This document shows, piece by piece, positions 1-9,065 of a stretch of DNA of 64,000 nt. Positions within the stretch are counted from its first letter, which is position 1, and the number at the start of each line of letters is the position of its first letter. Location: contig NZ_JBMMUF010000005.1 in assembly GCF_049257235.1 (NCBI RefSeq), forward strand, positions 186,001 to 250,000, read 5' to 3'. The notes under the pieces were generated by a model that was not told where the DNA came from, did no database searches, and saw only the letters and a program-made list of their open reading frames with translations. Source of the DNA: Pseudoalteromonas sp049257235. Its GTDB lineage: Bacteria > Pseudomonadota > Gammaproteobacteria > Enterobacterales > Alteromonadaceae. Position numbers and translations under genes: made by a program.

Positions 1-550
1 TCAACGTATCGCGGTGCACTTCACGTTGGTTAATCAAACTTTGTTTGTTTTGGTGCACGAATTCGATTGGATCTTCAATAGTCAGTATGTGGTCATGGCG
101 GGTGTTGTTGATGTAATCAATCATCGCTGCCAAGGTGGTGGACTTACCCGAACCCGTAGGCCCTGTCACCAAGACCAACCCACGAGGGTTTTCAGAGATG
201 GTTTTGAAAATATCAGGTGCTCCCAAATCATCCAGTGTAAGTACTTCATTAGGGATGGTACGGAACACCGCAGCAGGTCCACGGTTGGTGTTAAACGCGT
301 TAACACGGAAACGGGCGAGGTTTGGCACTTCAAACGAGAAATCCACTTCTAATTTTTCTTCGTATTCTTTGCGCTGTTTATCGTTCATAATATCGTAAAC
401 AAGCCCATTTACCGCCTTCGCTTCCAGCACAGGTATGTTTATACGGCGAACGTCACCATCGACACGGATCATTGGTGATACACCAGCAGACAGGTGTAAA
501 TCCGAGGCCTTGTGTTGCACACTAAAGGCCAACAATTCGGTAATATCCAT
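1..550 (-). CDS. pilT: Type IV pilus retraction ATPase PilT, 5' part (partial)
   Basis: Twitching-motility ATPase that powers pilus retraction; a cytoplasmic hexamer at the pilus base. The start at 550 has a GGAG ribosome site upstream. The gene runs off the left edge after about 183 codons, where the family usually has about 345. The N-terminus MDITELLAFSV and the DLHLSAG stretch are typical of PilT. The Walker A loop GPTGSGKST lies at residues 130-138, followed by the acidic LTIEDPIE segment. It is divergent from yggS with only 30 bp between the start codons, the arrangement usual in this group. Walker B and the C-terminal retraction motif are outside the window, so integrity cannot be judged. 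Confidence 0.96.
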   Translation of the reverse strand, partial: MDITELLAFSVQHKASDLHLSAGVSPMIRVDGDVRRINIPVLEAKAVNGLVYDIMNDKQRKEYEEKLEVDFSFEVPNLARFRVNAFNTNRGPAAVFRTIPNEVLTLDDLGAPDIFKTISENPRGLVLVTGPTGSGKSTTLAAMIDYINNTRHDHILTIEDPIEFVHQNKQSLINQREVHRDTL

Positions 551-580
551 AATAGGACTCCACAACTAACTGATAACTTT

Positions 581-1270
581 ATGATTACAATAGCAGAACG
601 ACTCGATGCCGCCTATGACAGAATAGCCCAAGCAGCAAAAAAATGTGGGCGTGATCATCAAGGCATTAAATTAATTGCCGTTTCTAAGAAAAAACCCTTA
701 GAAGATATTTTAGCTGCTTTTGAGCATGGCCACCGAGATTTTGCAGAATCCTATGTGCAAGAAGGTGTTGAAAAAGTACAACAACTCAGCGCACATACGA
801 ATATAGTATGGCATTTTATTGGCCCGATTCAGAGCAACAAAACTAAACAGATTGCCGAACACTTTTCGTGGGTGCAAAGTATCGACCGTGAAAAAATCGC
901 TAAACGCCTTAATGAACAGCGTCCAACCAATCTAAAGCCCCTGCAAGTGCTTATTCAGGTCAATATCGACAATGAGGAAAACAAATCTGGTTGCACGGTA
1001 GAAGAGTTGCCCATGCTTGCTCAATTTATCGACCAATGTCGCCAACTTGAGCTCAGAGGTTTAATGGCAATCCCTGCTAAATCAGATAGTTTTGACGCAC
1101 AAGCACAATCTTTTGCGCAATTACGCGCTTGCTTTGATAAACTAAAGGCCCAATATCCACAACTAGATACCCTTTCGATGGGTATGAGTTCAGATGTGGA
1201 CGCGGCTATTGCCGCCGGCTCAACCATGGTACGCATTGGCACTGCTATATTCGGTGAGCGCCAACAATAG
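581..1270 (+). CDS. yggS: YggS/PLPBP family pyridoxal phosphate homeostasis protein
   Basis: Single-domain, fold-type III PLP-binding protein of 229 residues that buffers pyridoxal 5'-phosphate; it has no known catalytic activity. The PLP lysine is K36 in AVSKKKP, matching K36 of E. coli YggS. The C-terminal phosphate-binding part carries MGMSSD and RIGTAIFG. The open frame extends upstream to 512 inside pilT on the other strand, but the start at 581 gives the family N-terminus (MITIAERLDAAYDRI) and the usual length. It is first in a yggS-proC-yggT series; this coupling to proC is a conserved bacterial neighbourhood. Confidence 0.95.
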   Translation: MITIAERLDAAYDRIAQAAKKCGRDHQGIKLIAVSKKKPLEDILAAFEHGHRDFAESYVQEGVEKVQQLSAHTNIVWHFIGPIQSNKTKQIAEHFSWVQSIDREKIAKRLNEQRPTNLKPLQVLIQVNIDNEENKSGCTVEELPMLAQFIDQCRQLELRGLMAIPAKSDSFDAQAQSFAQLRACFDKLKAQYPQLDTLSMGMSSDVDAAIAAGSTMVRIGTAIFGERQQ

Positions 1271-1312
1271 GTTGAGCCACACGGTCTTTTAATACAAAAC
1301 ATTGAGGATGCT

Positions 1313-2134
1313 ATGTCACAAAAAACCATCGCGTTTATCGGTACTGGAAATATGAGCTACGCCATTATTGGCGGAATGGTGAAAAGCGGATTTGCTAAAG
1401 AGCAAATCATTGCCACCAATCGTAATCAGGAAAAACTCGCGAAGGTCGCTGCTGACTTTGGTGTACAAACGACTTCGGACAACATAGAGGCATTGCAAAA
1501 AGCTGACATGATTGTGTTATCAGTGAAACCACAAATGATGGCTGAACTGGCACAGAGCTTTATTGATGCAGGCATCGATTTTAGCGACAAAGTATTTATT
1601 TCAGTCGCCGCGGGGATCACCGTCAAGCGCTTGCAAGAGATGCTTGGCCACCCTGTGAAGATGGTTCGTTGTATGCCTAACACTCCGTCACTGCTTGGTC
1701 GCGGTGTGTCAGGTTTGTATGCCCACGGCACCGACGAACAAGAGAATCAATTTATAGAAGAAGTGTTTAAAAGCACAGGGATTGTTGTGTGGCTGGATGA
1801 AGAGTCAAAGATCAATGACATTATTGCAGTGACAGGGTCATCGCCCGCTTATTTCTTCTTGTTTATGGAAGCCATTGAACAAAAAGCGATTGAGTTAGGG
1901 TTTGATGCTGAACAAGCGCGCGCACTCGTACAACAAACCGCCTTAGGCGCCGCAGAGATGGCGTTATCACAGACAGATATCAGCATTGCCCAACTGCGTG
2001 CCAATGTTACATCTAAAGGCGGCACAACGCATGCGGCGGTGGAACATCTTAAAGCACAAGGTTTGCTAGCAGATGTTGCGGGTGCAATGGACGCGTGTAT
2101 TGCTCGCGCCCAAGAAATGGAAAAAGAAATTTAA
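1313..2134 (+). CDS. proC: Pyrroline-5-carboxylate reductase
   Basis: Last step of proline synthesis: NAD(P)H reduction of 1-pyrroline-5-carboxylate to proline in the cytoplasm. The 273 residues match the family length. The N-terminal Rossmann motif is IGTGNMSYAI (residues 8-17). The central MPNTPSLLGRG and the substrate-site TGSSPAYFF stretch are intact. A GAGG-type ribosome site precedes the ATG. It lies 42 bp after yggS and 20 bp before yggT, so the three are probably co-transcribed; a terminator follows yggT. Confidence 0.97.
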   Translation: MSQKTIAFIGTGNMSYAIIGGMVKSGFAKEQIIATNRNQEKLAKVAADFGVQTTSDNIEALQKADMIVLSVKPQMMAELAQSFIDAGIDFSDKVFISVAAGITVKRLQEMLGHPVKMVRCMPNTPSLLGRGVSGLYAHGTDEQENQFIEEVFKSTGIVVWLDEESKINDIIAVTGSSPAYFFLFMEAIEQKAIELGFDAEQARALVQQTALGAAEMALSQTDISIAQLRANVTSKGGTTHAAVEHLKAQGLLADVAGAMDACIARAQEMEKEI

Positions 2135-2154
2135 TTTTTACTGAGGCTAACTGA

Positions 2155-2691
2155 ATGAATGCGATGCATTTTCTTGTTGGGATGATCTTTGATCTGTTCT
2201 TGATGGTAGTGTTATTACGTTTTTGGCTACAAGCTGTGCGCGCCGATTTTTACAATCCGATGTCACAGTTTGTTGTCAAAGCCACCAGCTTTGCCGTTAA
2301 CCCTTTACGCAAAGTAATTCCTGGGCTTGGAGGTTTAGATCTGGCCTCTTTGGTGCTCGCATTTATTGTGGGCTTTGCAAAAATTGCCACCATGCTGCTG
2401 CTCTTTACCGATGTGTGGAGCACCCCGGCGGTGCTGATGCAAGGCGCACTAACTGTTCTCAAAGAAGCACTACAACTGCTGTTTTGGGTGCTGATTATTC
2501 GTGCAATTCTCAGTTGGGTGAGTCAAGGATACAATCCGATTGAAGCTATTCTCCACCAGTTAACTGAGCCCTTGTTGCGCCCGATAAGAAAAATCATCCC
2601 TCCGATAGGCGGCTTAGATCTGTCAATTCTAGTATTAATTATTGCTTTACAGTTTTTGCAATTTTTACTGCTAGATATTTTCGGTAGATAG
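2155..2691 (+). CDS. yggT: YggT family integral membrane protein
   Basis: Inner-membrane protein of 178 residues with two tandem YGGT repeats. Each repeat is a pair of hydrophobic segments around a conserved amphipathic stretch: NPLRKVIPGLGGLDL near residue 50 and EPLLRPIRKIIPPIGGLDL near residue 145. Relatives have been linked to osmotic tolerance and to cell-envelope or thylakoid organisation, but the biochemical role is not established. It is last in the yggS-proC-yggT unit and is followed at once by a strong terminator. Confidence 0.93.
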   Translation: MNAMHFLVGMIFDLFLMVVLLRFWLQAVRADFYNPMSQFVVKATSFAVNPLRKVIPGLGGLDLASLVLAFIVGFAKIATMLLLFTDVWSTPAVLMQGALTVLKEALQLLFWVLIIRAILSWVSQGYNPIEAILHQLTEPLLRPIRKIIPPIGGLDLSILVLIIALQFLQFLLLDIFGR

Positions 2692-2692
2692 C

Positions 2693-2720
2693 GTGGGTAA
2701 GTCCTTGCTTACCCACTTTT
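2693..2720 (+). terminator. Rho-independent terminator after yggT
   Basis: A 9-bp GTGGGTAAG/CTTACCCAC stem with a 6-nt loop is followed by TTTT. It begins one base after the yggT stop and closes the yggS-proC-yggT unit. Confidence 0.8.
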
Positions 2721-2763
2721 AGATTAAACTTATAGAGTGTCAACAAACGAAGGAGCAGCAGCT

Positions 2764-3201
2764 ATGAAAGCGATGCTAACGAGTCTTCTACTGATTGTTT
2801 TTATGGCCCTACCTAGCTATGCAGAGCAACCAAGTGAGCAAGGCGGACAATTCAAAAATTTGGGCAACTGGCAGGTTCATTACATTGCCTTTACATCAAC
2901 GTCTATTCCCGCGCAGGTAGCTCGCAGCTACGACATAGAGCGTGCTGGAGACAGAGCATTAATCAACATCTCTGTACTTGACGACAACACAGCGCAAGCA
3001 GTTGATATTCAGGGCACTGCAACCAACCTAGTTGGTCAAAAAGAATCCCTGTCGTTCAAAGAAATCAAAGAGGGTGAGAGCATTTATTACATCGCGCAAA
3101 TGCGCTTTGATAACGAAGAGGTGTACCGCTTCGAGATTACCTTATCCCAAGGTAACACCGTTGAAGTACTGCGCTTTCACCAAAAATTATACGAAGATTA
3201 A
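2764..3201 (+). CDS. DUF4426 family exported protein
   Basis: Small periplasmic protein of 145 residues with a clear signal peptide (MKAMLTSLLLIVFMALPSYA, then EQ). The body is mainly beta-strand, in keeping with DUF4426, a family found almost always between yggT and rdgB in marine gammaproteobacteria. The function is unknown. An in-frame GTG lies at 2737, but AGGAG placed 8 bases ahead of the ATG at 2764 and the signal peptide decide the start. The next gene, rdgB, begins 9 bp after its stop, so co-transcription is likely. Confidence 0.85.
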   Translation: MKAMLTSLLLIVFMALPSYAEQPSEQGGQFKNLGNWQVHYIAFTSTSIPAQVARSYDIERAGDRALINISVLDDNTAQAVDIQGTATNLVGQKESLSFKEIKEGESIYYIAQMRFDNEEVYRFEITLSQGNTVEVLRFHQKLYED

Positions 3202-3210
3202 GGCGAATAC

Positions 3211-3795
3211 ATGACAACTTGGGTGCTTGCAACAGGCAACAAAGGCAAAGTTGCCGAGCTTAGCGCGCTATTGAGCGATTTAGACATCACTATCAAACCA
3301 CAAAGCGATTTTAATGTGAGTGATGTGCCAGAAACAGGCACCACTTTTGTGGAAAATGCCATTATCAAAGCACGACATGCTAGTGCCCAAACTGGTTTGC
3401 CTGCAATTGCTGATGACTCAGGCCTCATCGTGGACGCACTCAATGGCGCACCGGGTGTATATAGTGCTCGCTATGCCGGTACGGATGCCAGCGACAGTGA
3501 CAATATTGATAAATTATTGGCTGATATGCACAACAAAGAGCAGCGTAGCGCTCGCTTTTGTTGTGTGTTGGTGCTGATGCGTCACAAAGACGACCCTCTC
3601 CCACTGATTTGCCAAGCAACATGGGAAGGCGAAATAACCCAGTCTCGCTCGGGCCTCGAAGGGTTCGGTTACGACCCAGTGTTCAAAGTGGCGGGTATGG
3701 ATAAAACCAGTGCCGAGCTGACCAAGGATCAAAAGAACGCGCTTAGCCATCGTGGTCAAGCGTTACAACTGTTACTCGCACAATTGCAGGGTTAA
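3211..3795 (+). CDS. rdgB: XTP/dITP diphosphatase (RdgB/HAM1 family)
   Basis: House-cleaning pyrophosphatase that hydrolyses dITP, XTP and other deaminated purine nucleotides to monophosphates, keeping them out of DNA and RNA. The 194 residues fit the family. The nucleotide-binding N-terminus LATGNKGKVAEL, the catalytic block ADDSGLIVDALNGAPGVYSA and the base-recognition motif GFGYDPVF are all present. It sits between DUF4426 and hemW; hemW begins 3 bp after its stop. Confidence 0.97.
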   Translation: MTTWVLATGNKGKVAELSALLSDLDITIKPQSDFNVSDVPETGTTFVENAIIKARHASAQTGLPAIADDSGLIVDALNGAPGVYSARYAGTDASDSDNIDKLLADMHNKEQRSARFCCVLVLMRHKDDPLPLICQATWEGEITQSRSGLEGFGYDPVFKVAGMDKTSAELTKDQKNALSHRGQALQLLLAQLQG

Positions 3796-3798
3796 ACC

Positions 3799-4935
3799 GT
3801 GACCCTGCCTCCTCTTAGTTTATATATCCATATTCCTTGGTGCGTACAAAAATGCCCTTACTGTGATTTCAATAGCCACTCGCAAAAAGGCCAAAAAATA
3901 CCTGAAAAAGAATATGTTCAACACCTTTTAAGTGATTTGCGCAATGATGCGCCATTGACCTCTGGGCGCCCTATACACAGTATTTTCATAGGAGGTGGCA
4001 CACCAAGCTTACTTAGCGGTGAAGCCATGCACACCTTACTTGATGGTGTACGCGCTATCACCCCACTTGCCCCGAATGCAGAAATTACATTAGAGGCCAA
4101 CCCAGGCACAGTGGAAACGGGTCGCTTCAGTGAGTACGTTGCAGCGGGTGTAAATCGTATTTCGATTGGTGTGCAGTCGATGCAGCAAGATAAACTCGCT
4201 GCCCTTGGGCGTATCCATAGTAGTGATGAAGCTAAAAATGCCGCGAAACAGGCCCATGAAGTAGGGCTTCGCAGTTTCAATCTCGATTTGATGCACGGCC
4301 TGCCAGGCCAAAGTGTCAACGATGCTCTGAGCGACTTAAAGCAAGCAATTGCTCTCAATCCGCCGCATTTGTCTTGGTATCAGCTTACTATTGAGCCCAA
4401 TACCCAGTTCTACTCCAAACCACCCACACTGCCTGAAGATGACACGCTTTGGGATATTCAAGAGCAAGGACAAGCCTTGTTACGAGAAGCAGGTTATATG
4501 CAGTATGAAATATCTGGTTACGCAAAACTTGGTCATCAATGCCAACATAACTTGAATTATTGGCGCTTTGGCGATTATATAGGCATTGGCTGTGGCGCTC
4601 ATGGCAAAATAACACAGTCTGACGGTACTATTATGCGTACTGAGAAGGTCAAACACCCACGTGGCTACATGGATTTAACCAAGCCATATTTATACCGCGA
4701 TTGGCCTGTGACCGAAGACGAGCGCCCATTCGAGTTTATGATGAACCGATTGCGATTGGTTGAACCTTGCCCTGTGCATGATTTCGTTAGTTATACCGGC
4801 TTGCCTTTGCAGCGTATAGAAGCGCAGTTAGGCACTGCTCAAGAACAGGGGTTGATCAGTAATGATAAGACCCATATTCGCGTTACTGAACGTGGTCATC
4901 GTTATCTCAACGAATTACTCGAGTTATTTGTTTAA
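3799..4935 (+). CDS. hemW: Radical SAM heme chaperone HemW
   Basis: Radical SAM protein of 378 residues related to coproporphyrinogen dehydrogenase HemN but acting as a heme-binding chaperone. The [4Fe-4S] cluster cysteines are C15, C19 and C22 in CVQKCPYCDF, and the SAM-binding GGGTPS motif follows. A HemN-type C-terminal domain closes the protein. The start codon is GTG at 3799, just after the rdgB stop; no better ATG gives the conserved PPLSLYIHIPWC N-terminus. The rdgB-hemW order is conserved across gammaproteobacteria. Older annotations call such genes hemN or yggW. Confidence 0.95.
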   Translation: MTLPPLSLYIHIPWCVQKCPYCDFNSHSQKGQKIPEKEYVQHLLSDLRNDAPLTSGRPIHSIFIGGGTPSLLSGEAMHTLLDGVRAITPLAPNAEITLEANPGTVETGRFSEYVAAGVNRISIGVQSMQQDKLAALGRIHSSDEAKNAAKQAHEVGLRSFNLDLMHGLPGQSVNDALSDLKQAIALNPPHLSWYQLTIEPNTQFYSKPPTLPEDDTLWDIQEQGQALLREAGYMQYEISGYAKLGHQCQHNLNYWRFGDYIGIGCGAHGKITQSDGTIMRTEKVKHPRGYMDLTKPYLYRDWPVTEDERPFEFMMNRLRLVEPCPVHDFVSYTGLPLQRIEAQLGTAQEQGLISNDKTHIRVTERGHRYLNELLELFV

Positions 4936-4955
4936 ACTAATCAGGAAAAAGAATA

Positions 4956-5516
4956 ATGAAATTGATAGCTTTGCTTTTAGCCGTAGGACTGCTCAGCCCC
5001 CTAGCCCACAGCGAATCAGCAAAGCCCATCAGTGAGGTGCAAAACGATGCAAGCGATTCACCAGTAATACAAGGCTTTGGTAATTACTACGTGGTTGAAA
5101 ATCATGCCACCATTGCTCCTGACACACAATTCAAAATAGCGTTTGATGTTGCTCCCGCCGCCAAAAAAGGTGAGCAGAACAACCATATGAATTCATTAGC
5201 ACGATTTATCAACATGCACGTCGCTCATGGCGTGAAACCACACAACATTGAACTGGCTTTGGTGGTACATGGCAAAGCTTCTGTTGATGTACTTGCCAAT
5301 GAACATTATCAAGCACGTTTCAATGTCGAAAATAAGAACCAAGCGCTCATTAATCAGTTACTTGCCAACAATACCCGCGTATATGTATGCGGCCAATCAG
5401 CGACCCATTACAAAGTAACCCAAGAGCAGCTGATCCCCGGTGTACAGATGGCATTATCTGCGATGACTGCCCATGCGCAGTTACAACAGCAAGGTTATAC
5501 ACTTAACCCGTTTTAA
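4956..5516 (+). CDS. Periplasmic DsrE-family protein
   Basis: Exported protein of 186 residues with an N-terminal signal peptide (MKLIALLLAVGLLSPLAHS). Residues 60-180 resemble the DsrE/DsrF-like sulfur-relay fold: a Rossmann-like layout with FKIAFDVA, a central NIELALVVHG strand and a cysteine in VYVCGQSA at the position typical of the family. Cytoplasmic DsrE proteins carry persulfide on that cysteine; what periplasmic versions do is not established. It starts 20 bp after hemW and could be co-transcribed with it. Confidence 0.75.
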   Translation: MKLIALLLAVGLLSPLAHSESAKPISEVQNDASDSPVIQGFGNYYVVENHATIAPDTQFKIAFDVAPAAKKGEQNNHMNSLARFINMHVAHGVKPHNIELALVVHGKASVDVLANEHYQARFNVENKNQALINQLLANNTRVYVCGQSATHYKVTQEQLIPGVQMALSAMTAHAQLQQQGYTLNPF

Positions 5517-5609
5517 ATCGCCAAACGTAATGCAAACATCACAGTTTTTAATTTAACGGTGCGACTTTGCACCGACCATAACAACAAGCGAAATGATAGG
5601 AAAGAAACC

Positions 5610-7448
5610 ATGCGTAAGCTAACACTCGTAGCGGCAACCATCAGCGCCGCACTTCTGGCAGGCTGTCAGAATACACAAACAAACGCGGTATCTGAAACCG
5701 TGGCCCCTGTGCAACAGGTTGCCCAAAGTGAATCCGAAAAAGCCAATGCCTTTTTCGAAGAAGTGTTCATGCGCAATGTGATGCGCAGCCCTGTTTACCA
5801 AACTTATCTTGGTATCAAAAAAGACTATGATAAGTGGGATGACCAAAGTGAAGAACGCGCACTCGAAGATCTCGCGCTTGTTAAAGCAGATCTTGCGACA
5901 TTGAAGACCATTGACCGCGCAGCTCTTGATGCCACAACACAAGTAAGCTACGACTTGATGGAGCAAAACCTAGAGCAAAGAATTGCAGATTTCAAATGGC
6001 GCCATCACTCATACCCTGTGAACCAAATGTTTGGCACTCACTCTATGGTTGCAGCCTTCCTTATTAACCAGCACACCATCAGTAACGTGGAAGAAGCAAA
6101 TGCCTATATTTCACGTTTGAATGGTGTAACCACGTTATTCGCTCAGCTAGAAAAAGATTTAGAAGCGCGTGCAAGCAAAGGCATTATCGCACCTAAATTT
6201 GTATTCCCTCACGTGATTGAGTCAAGCCAGAACATCATCAAGGGCGCACCATTTTCAGGCGAAAAAGATTCCACTTTACTTGCTGATTTCAAACGTAAAG
6301 TAAACAAATTAGATATTACCGAAGAGCAAAAGCAAGCGCTGATCACCGAGGCAACCGACGCACTTAAGAACGCTGTTAAACCGGCTTATGATGGCCTGAT
6401 CAGCTACCTGAAAAAGCTTGAAAAACGCGCTGACGAACGCGACGGTGCATGGAAGTTCCCTGAGGGTGAAACCTACTACAACACCATGCTAGAACGCACT
6501 ACAACGACTGACTTAACAGCAGAACAAATTCATGCCATTGGTCTTGCTGAAGTCGCTCGCATCCATGACGAAATGCGTGAAATCAAAGATAAAGTAGGTT
6601 TCAAAGGCGACTTAAAAGCGTTTATGGAGTTCATGAAAACAGATAAGCAGTTCTACTACCCTGACACCGAAGAAGGTCGCGAAGCTTATCTAGCAGAGGC
6701 TGTACGTGTTATCGATGACATGAAAGCTCGTCTAGACGAGTTGTTTATCGTTAAGCCAAAAGCAGATCTAAACGTAAAACGCGTAGAAGCATTCCGCGAG
6801 AAATCAGCGGGTAAGGCGTTTTATCAGCAGCCAGCACCTGATGGCTCACGCCCAGGTATTTACTATGCAAACCTGTATGACATGGAAGCCATGCCAACCT
6901 ATCAGCTAGAAGCGCTGGCATATCACGAAGGTATTCCTGGTCACCACATGCAATTAGCTATCTCGCAAGAGCTTGAAGGCATTCCGAGTTTCCGCAAATA
7001 CGGCCGCTTCACTGCTTACACCGAGGGCTGGGGACTATACTCAGAACTACTACCTAAAGAAATGGGCTTATACCAAGACCCTTACTCAGACTTCGGCCGT
7101 CTTGCTATGGAACTGTGGCGCGCATGTCGTCTTGTTGTAGACACGGGTATTCATGCTAAGCGTTGGACGCGTCAACAAGGTATCGATTATTACGTAAGCA
7201 ACACCCCTAACGCGACTTCTGACGCAGTTAAAATGGTTGAGCGCCACATCGTTATGCCATCGCAAGCTACCGCTTACAAAGTGGGTATGCTAAAGATTGT
7301 TGAACTACGCGAAGCTGCGAAGAAAGAACTGGGTGACAAATTCGATATCCGTGAGTTCCACGATGTGGTATTGAAAAATGGCCCTGTTCCGCTAAACCTT
7401 TTAGAAGAAATGGTTAATAAGTGGGTTGCGAAAAAGCAAGCAGCTTAA
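5610..7448 (+). CDS. DUF885 family lipoprotein, putative metallopeptidase
   Basis: Lipoprotein of 612 residues: signal peptide with lipobox LLAGC, lipidated Cys at about residue 19. The rest is a DUF885 domain, a largely helical fold with a zinc-protease signature. Here it reads YHEGIPGHHMQ near residue 445, an HExxH-like helix as in gluzincins, with a downstream YTEGWGLYSELLPKE that would supply further ligands. Substrates are unknown; related proteins have been suggested to be peptidases. The start at 5610 is preferred over an in-frame ATG at 5559 because it begins the signal peptide and follows AGGAAAG. The gene stands alone and has its own terminator. Confidence 0.88.
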   Translation: MRKLTLVAATISAALLAGCQNTQTNAVSETVAPVQQVAQSESEKANAFFEEVFMRNVMRSPVYQTYLGIKKDYDKWDDQSEERALEDLALVKADLATLKTIDRAALDATTQVSYDLMEQNLEQRIADFKWRHHSYPVNQMFGTHSMVAAFLINQHTISNVEEANAYISRLNGVTTLFAQLEKDLEARASKGIIAPKFVFPHVIESSQNIIKGAPFSGEKDSTLLADFKRKVNKLDITEEQKQALITEATDALKNAVKPAYDGLISYLKKLEKRADERDGAWKFPEGETYYNTMLERTTTTDLTAEQIHAIGLAEVARIHDEMREIKDKVGFKGDLKAFMEFMKTDKQFYYPDTEEGREAYLAEAVRVIDDMKARLDELFIVKPKADLNVKRVEAFREKSAGKAFYQQPAPDGSRPGIYYANLYDMEAMPTYQLEALAYHEGIPGHHMQLAISQELEGIPSFRKYGRFTAYTEGWGLYSELLPKEMGLYQDPYSDFGRLAMELWRACRLVVDTGIHAKRWTRQQGIDYYVSNTPNATSDAVKMVERHIVMPSQATAYKVGMLKIVELREAAKKELGDKFDIREFHDVVLKNGPVPLNLLEEMVNKWVAKKQAA

Positions 7449-7465
7449 TGTCATTAAATTGAACA

Positions 7466-7495
7466 AAAAACGCCGATACTATATCGGCGTTTTTT
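7466..7495 (+). terminator. Rho-independent terminator after the DUF885 gene
   Basis: CGCCGAT/ATCGGCG stem with a 5-nt loop, A-rich before and followed by TTTTTT, 20-50 bases after the stop codon. The A-rich side also gives a possible weaker terminator on the other strand. Confidence 0.88.
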
Positions 7496-7639
7496 ATGTT
7501 TAATTTTCATATAGATGAAATTTAGTCACTCATTAACACTAATTCACATCATCATCAAAAAGTCACTTTTCTTTTTGTTTCCACTTCGGTACTTTAGATT
7601 TACAGCTCCCCATAAAAACGATAAACAAAAGGACTGTTT

Positions 7640-8251
7640 ATGCTGAGAATTATCGTCATCGCCTTATTTTCATTTTGCGCCTTTGTGCCCATTTTTATTA
7701 TTCTGACTCAGCTTGAATCCTTTGATAATTCCACCGCGGGTGTTGTTGCTTTTGGCATTGCATGGCTAGTGCTTCCCTTCATCTTATTGAAGCTTTGGCG
7801 CACTCCCATCGACTTTAAAGTACTCAATGTAGATAAAGACGACCCCGTTATGCATGCGCAAATCTGCAGAGCGCGCGCTGAGCTAGATAGATTCATAGCG
7901 GGACTTAAAGAAGGTAAACGTGAAGCTTACGTAAAATTTCCTTATGCCTTTGATAATCATGTCGAACACGTCTGGGGCGTGGCCCATTGTGCCATGGAGG
8001 AAGGTGTTACTGTGTCTCTTGCGTGTGAGCCGATTGGTGAATTAAATGATGAATTATCACAGCGTATTTATGTGCGTTTCACAGACATTGAAGACTGGAT
8101 GCTCCAAGACGCTAACGGCTACACCCAAGGTGGTTATACTATGCTCGCCATGGCGAGAATTTATGAGCGAGACCATGGGCGTCTTCCGAGCAAATATGCG
8201 CGCGATCTGGAGCCATTCGTCGATTTTCCATGGCCGGAAGAGCGTGCATAA
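7640..8251 (+). CDS. Membrane-anchored DUF2314 domain protein
   Basis: Protein of 203 residues. Two hydrophobic segments (about 3-24 and 30-50) anchor it in the inner membrane, followed by a soluble domain from about residue 75. That domain resembles DUF2314/YegJ: VKFPYAFDNHVEHVWGV, a central IEDWMLQDANG and GGYTMLAMARIYERD, matching the family pattern of a Trp-Met strand followed by GGYT. The function of DUF2314 is unknown. AAGGA precedes the ATG. It converges on the SIMPL gene with 30 bp between stops. Confidence 0.72.
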   Translation: MLRIIVIALFSFCAFVPIFIILTQLESFDNSTAGVVAFGIAWLVLPFILLKLWRTPIDFKVLNVDKDDPVMHAQICRARAELDRFIAGLKEGKREAYVKFPYAFDNHVEHVWGVAHCAMEEGVTVSLACEPIGELNDELSQRIYVRFTDIEDWMLQDANGYTQGGYTMLAMARIYERDHGRLPSKYARDLEPFVDFPWPEERA

Positions 8252-8281
8252 CCGCACGCGCTATCACAAAAAATACGTTTG

Positions 8282-8998
8282 CTAATCCACCAAATAGTAC
8301 TCGATAGTACTCACCACTCGCACTTTTTTAAGGTGTGGCGACGTAGAGTCGCGCTCAACGATACTAAACTGCCCTTGGCGTGCTGATTTAATTTTTCCCA
8401 ATGTCGATTGTGAATCTGTAGCAAATTTTTGTGCCACTTCTCTGGCGTTATGTGTTGCCTGCTCAATCATTTGCGGCTTGATTTCATTCAAGCCAGTGAA
8501 CAGATACTCGATGCGATTAGCAAAGCGGTCGCCTGCGATGGCGATTCCTTGTCTGGCCAACTCACTGATTTGACTACTGGCATGGCGCACCTTGGCGGGA
8601 TCCTGACTGTAAACTGACATATTGGCGGTAACTAAATATCTTAAACCCACATCCTGAGGGCCGTATTGCTGCGCTTTTCTATCAATGACGGTCACTTGTC
8701 CTAGGGATATTTCGCTGTCATCAAAACCGTGTAACTTTAAAAATGCCACTACTGCATTTTGTTTCTCTTGTAGCGCATCACTTGCTTCATCTAACTTGTC
8801 ACCCGCTTCAGTGAACACGATAGGCCAAATTGCAGTATCAGCTTGAACATGTTGCTCAGCCAACCCTTTAACCACGACTGTTCTTTCCATCGCCTTAAAA
8901 TCAATAATGGCGCTGCGCATGAGCAACCCTATTGATGCTAACCCCAGCGCCAGTAGAAAAGCGGGTAAAATATTGATATGCGTTATACTTTTGTGCAT
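8282..8998 (-). CDS. SIMPL (DUF541) domain envelope protein
   Basis: Protein of 238 residues with one N-terminal hydrophobic segment (about 9-28), probably an uncleaved anchor or signal, and a SIMPL/DUF541 domain. The domain shows the usual features: RTVVVKGLAEQHVQADTA, the ALQEKQNAVVAFLKLHGFDDSEIS helix region and the repeat-like VTANMSVYSQDPAKV strand. SIMPL proteins include E. coli YggE, linked to oxidative-stress tolerance, and BP26 of Brucella, which forms channel-like oligomers. The gene is monocistronic and divergent from pat. Confidence 0.85.
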   Translation of the reverse strand: MHKSITHINILPAFLLALGLASIGLLMRSAIIDFKAMERTVVVKGLAEQHVQADTAIWPIVFTEAGDKLDEASDALQEKQNAVVAFLKLHGFDDSEISLGQVTVIDRKAQQYGPQDVGLRYLVTANMSVYSQDPAKVRHASSQISELARQGIAIAGDRFANRIEYLFTGLNEIKPQMIEQATHNAREVAQKFATDSQSTLGKIKSARQGQFSIVERDSTSPHLKKVRVVSTIEYYLVD

Positions 8999-9065
8999 TG
9001 GGGATTCCTTTTTTTAGCAAGTATGAGACTATGTTTTTGTTGTCAATGTAGCAAAAGAGTGAGCT

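Noticed and set aside
3918..4358. 146-codon frame opposite hemW
   Set aside because: Shadow of hemW; no recognisable domain and no ribosome site.
5557..5574. CGGTGC/GCACCG hairpin ahead of the DUF885 gene as a terminator or riboswitch
   Set aside because: Only 6 bp with a 6-nt loop and no T tract; too little to call.
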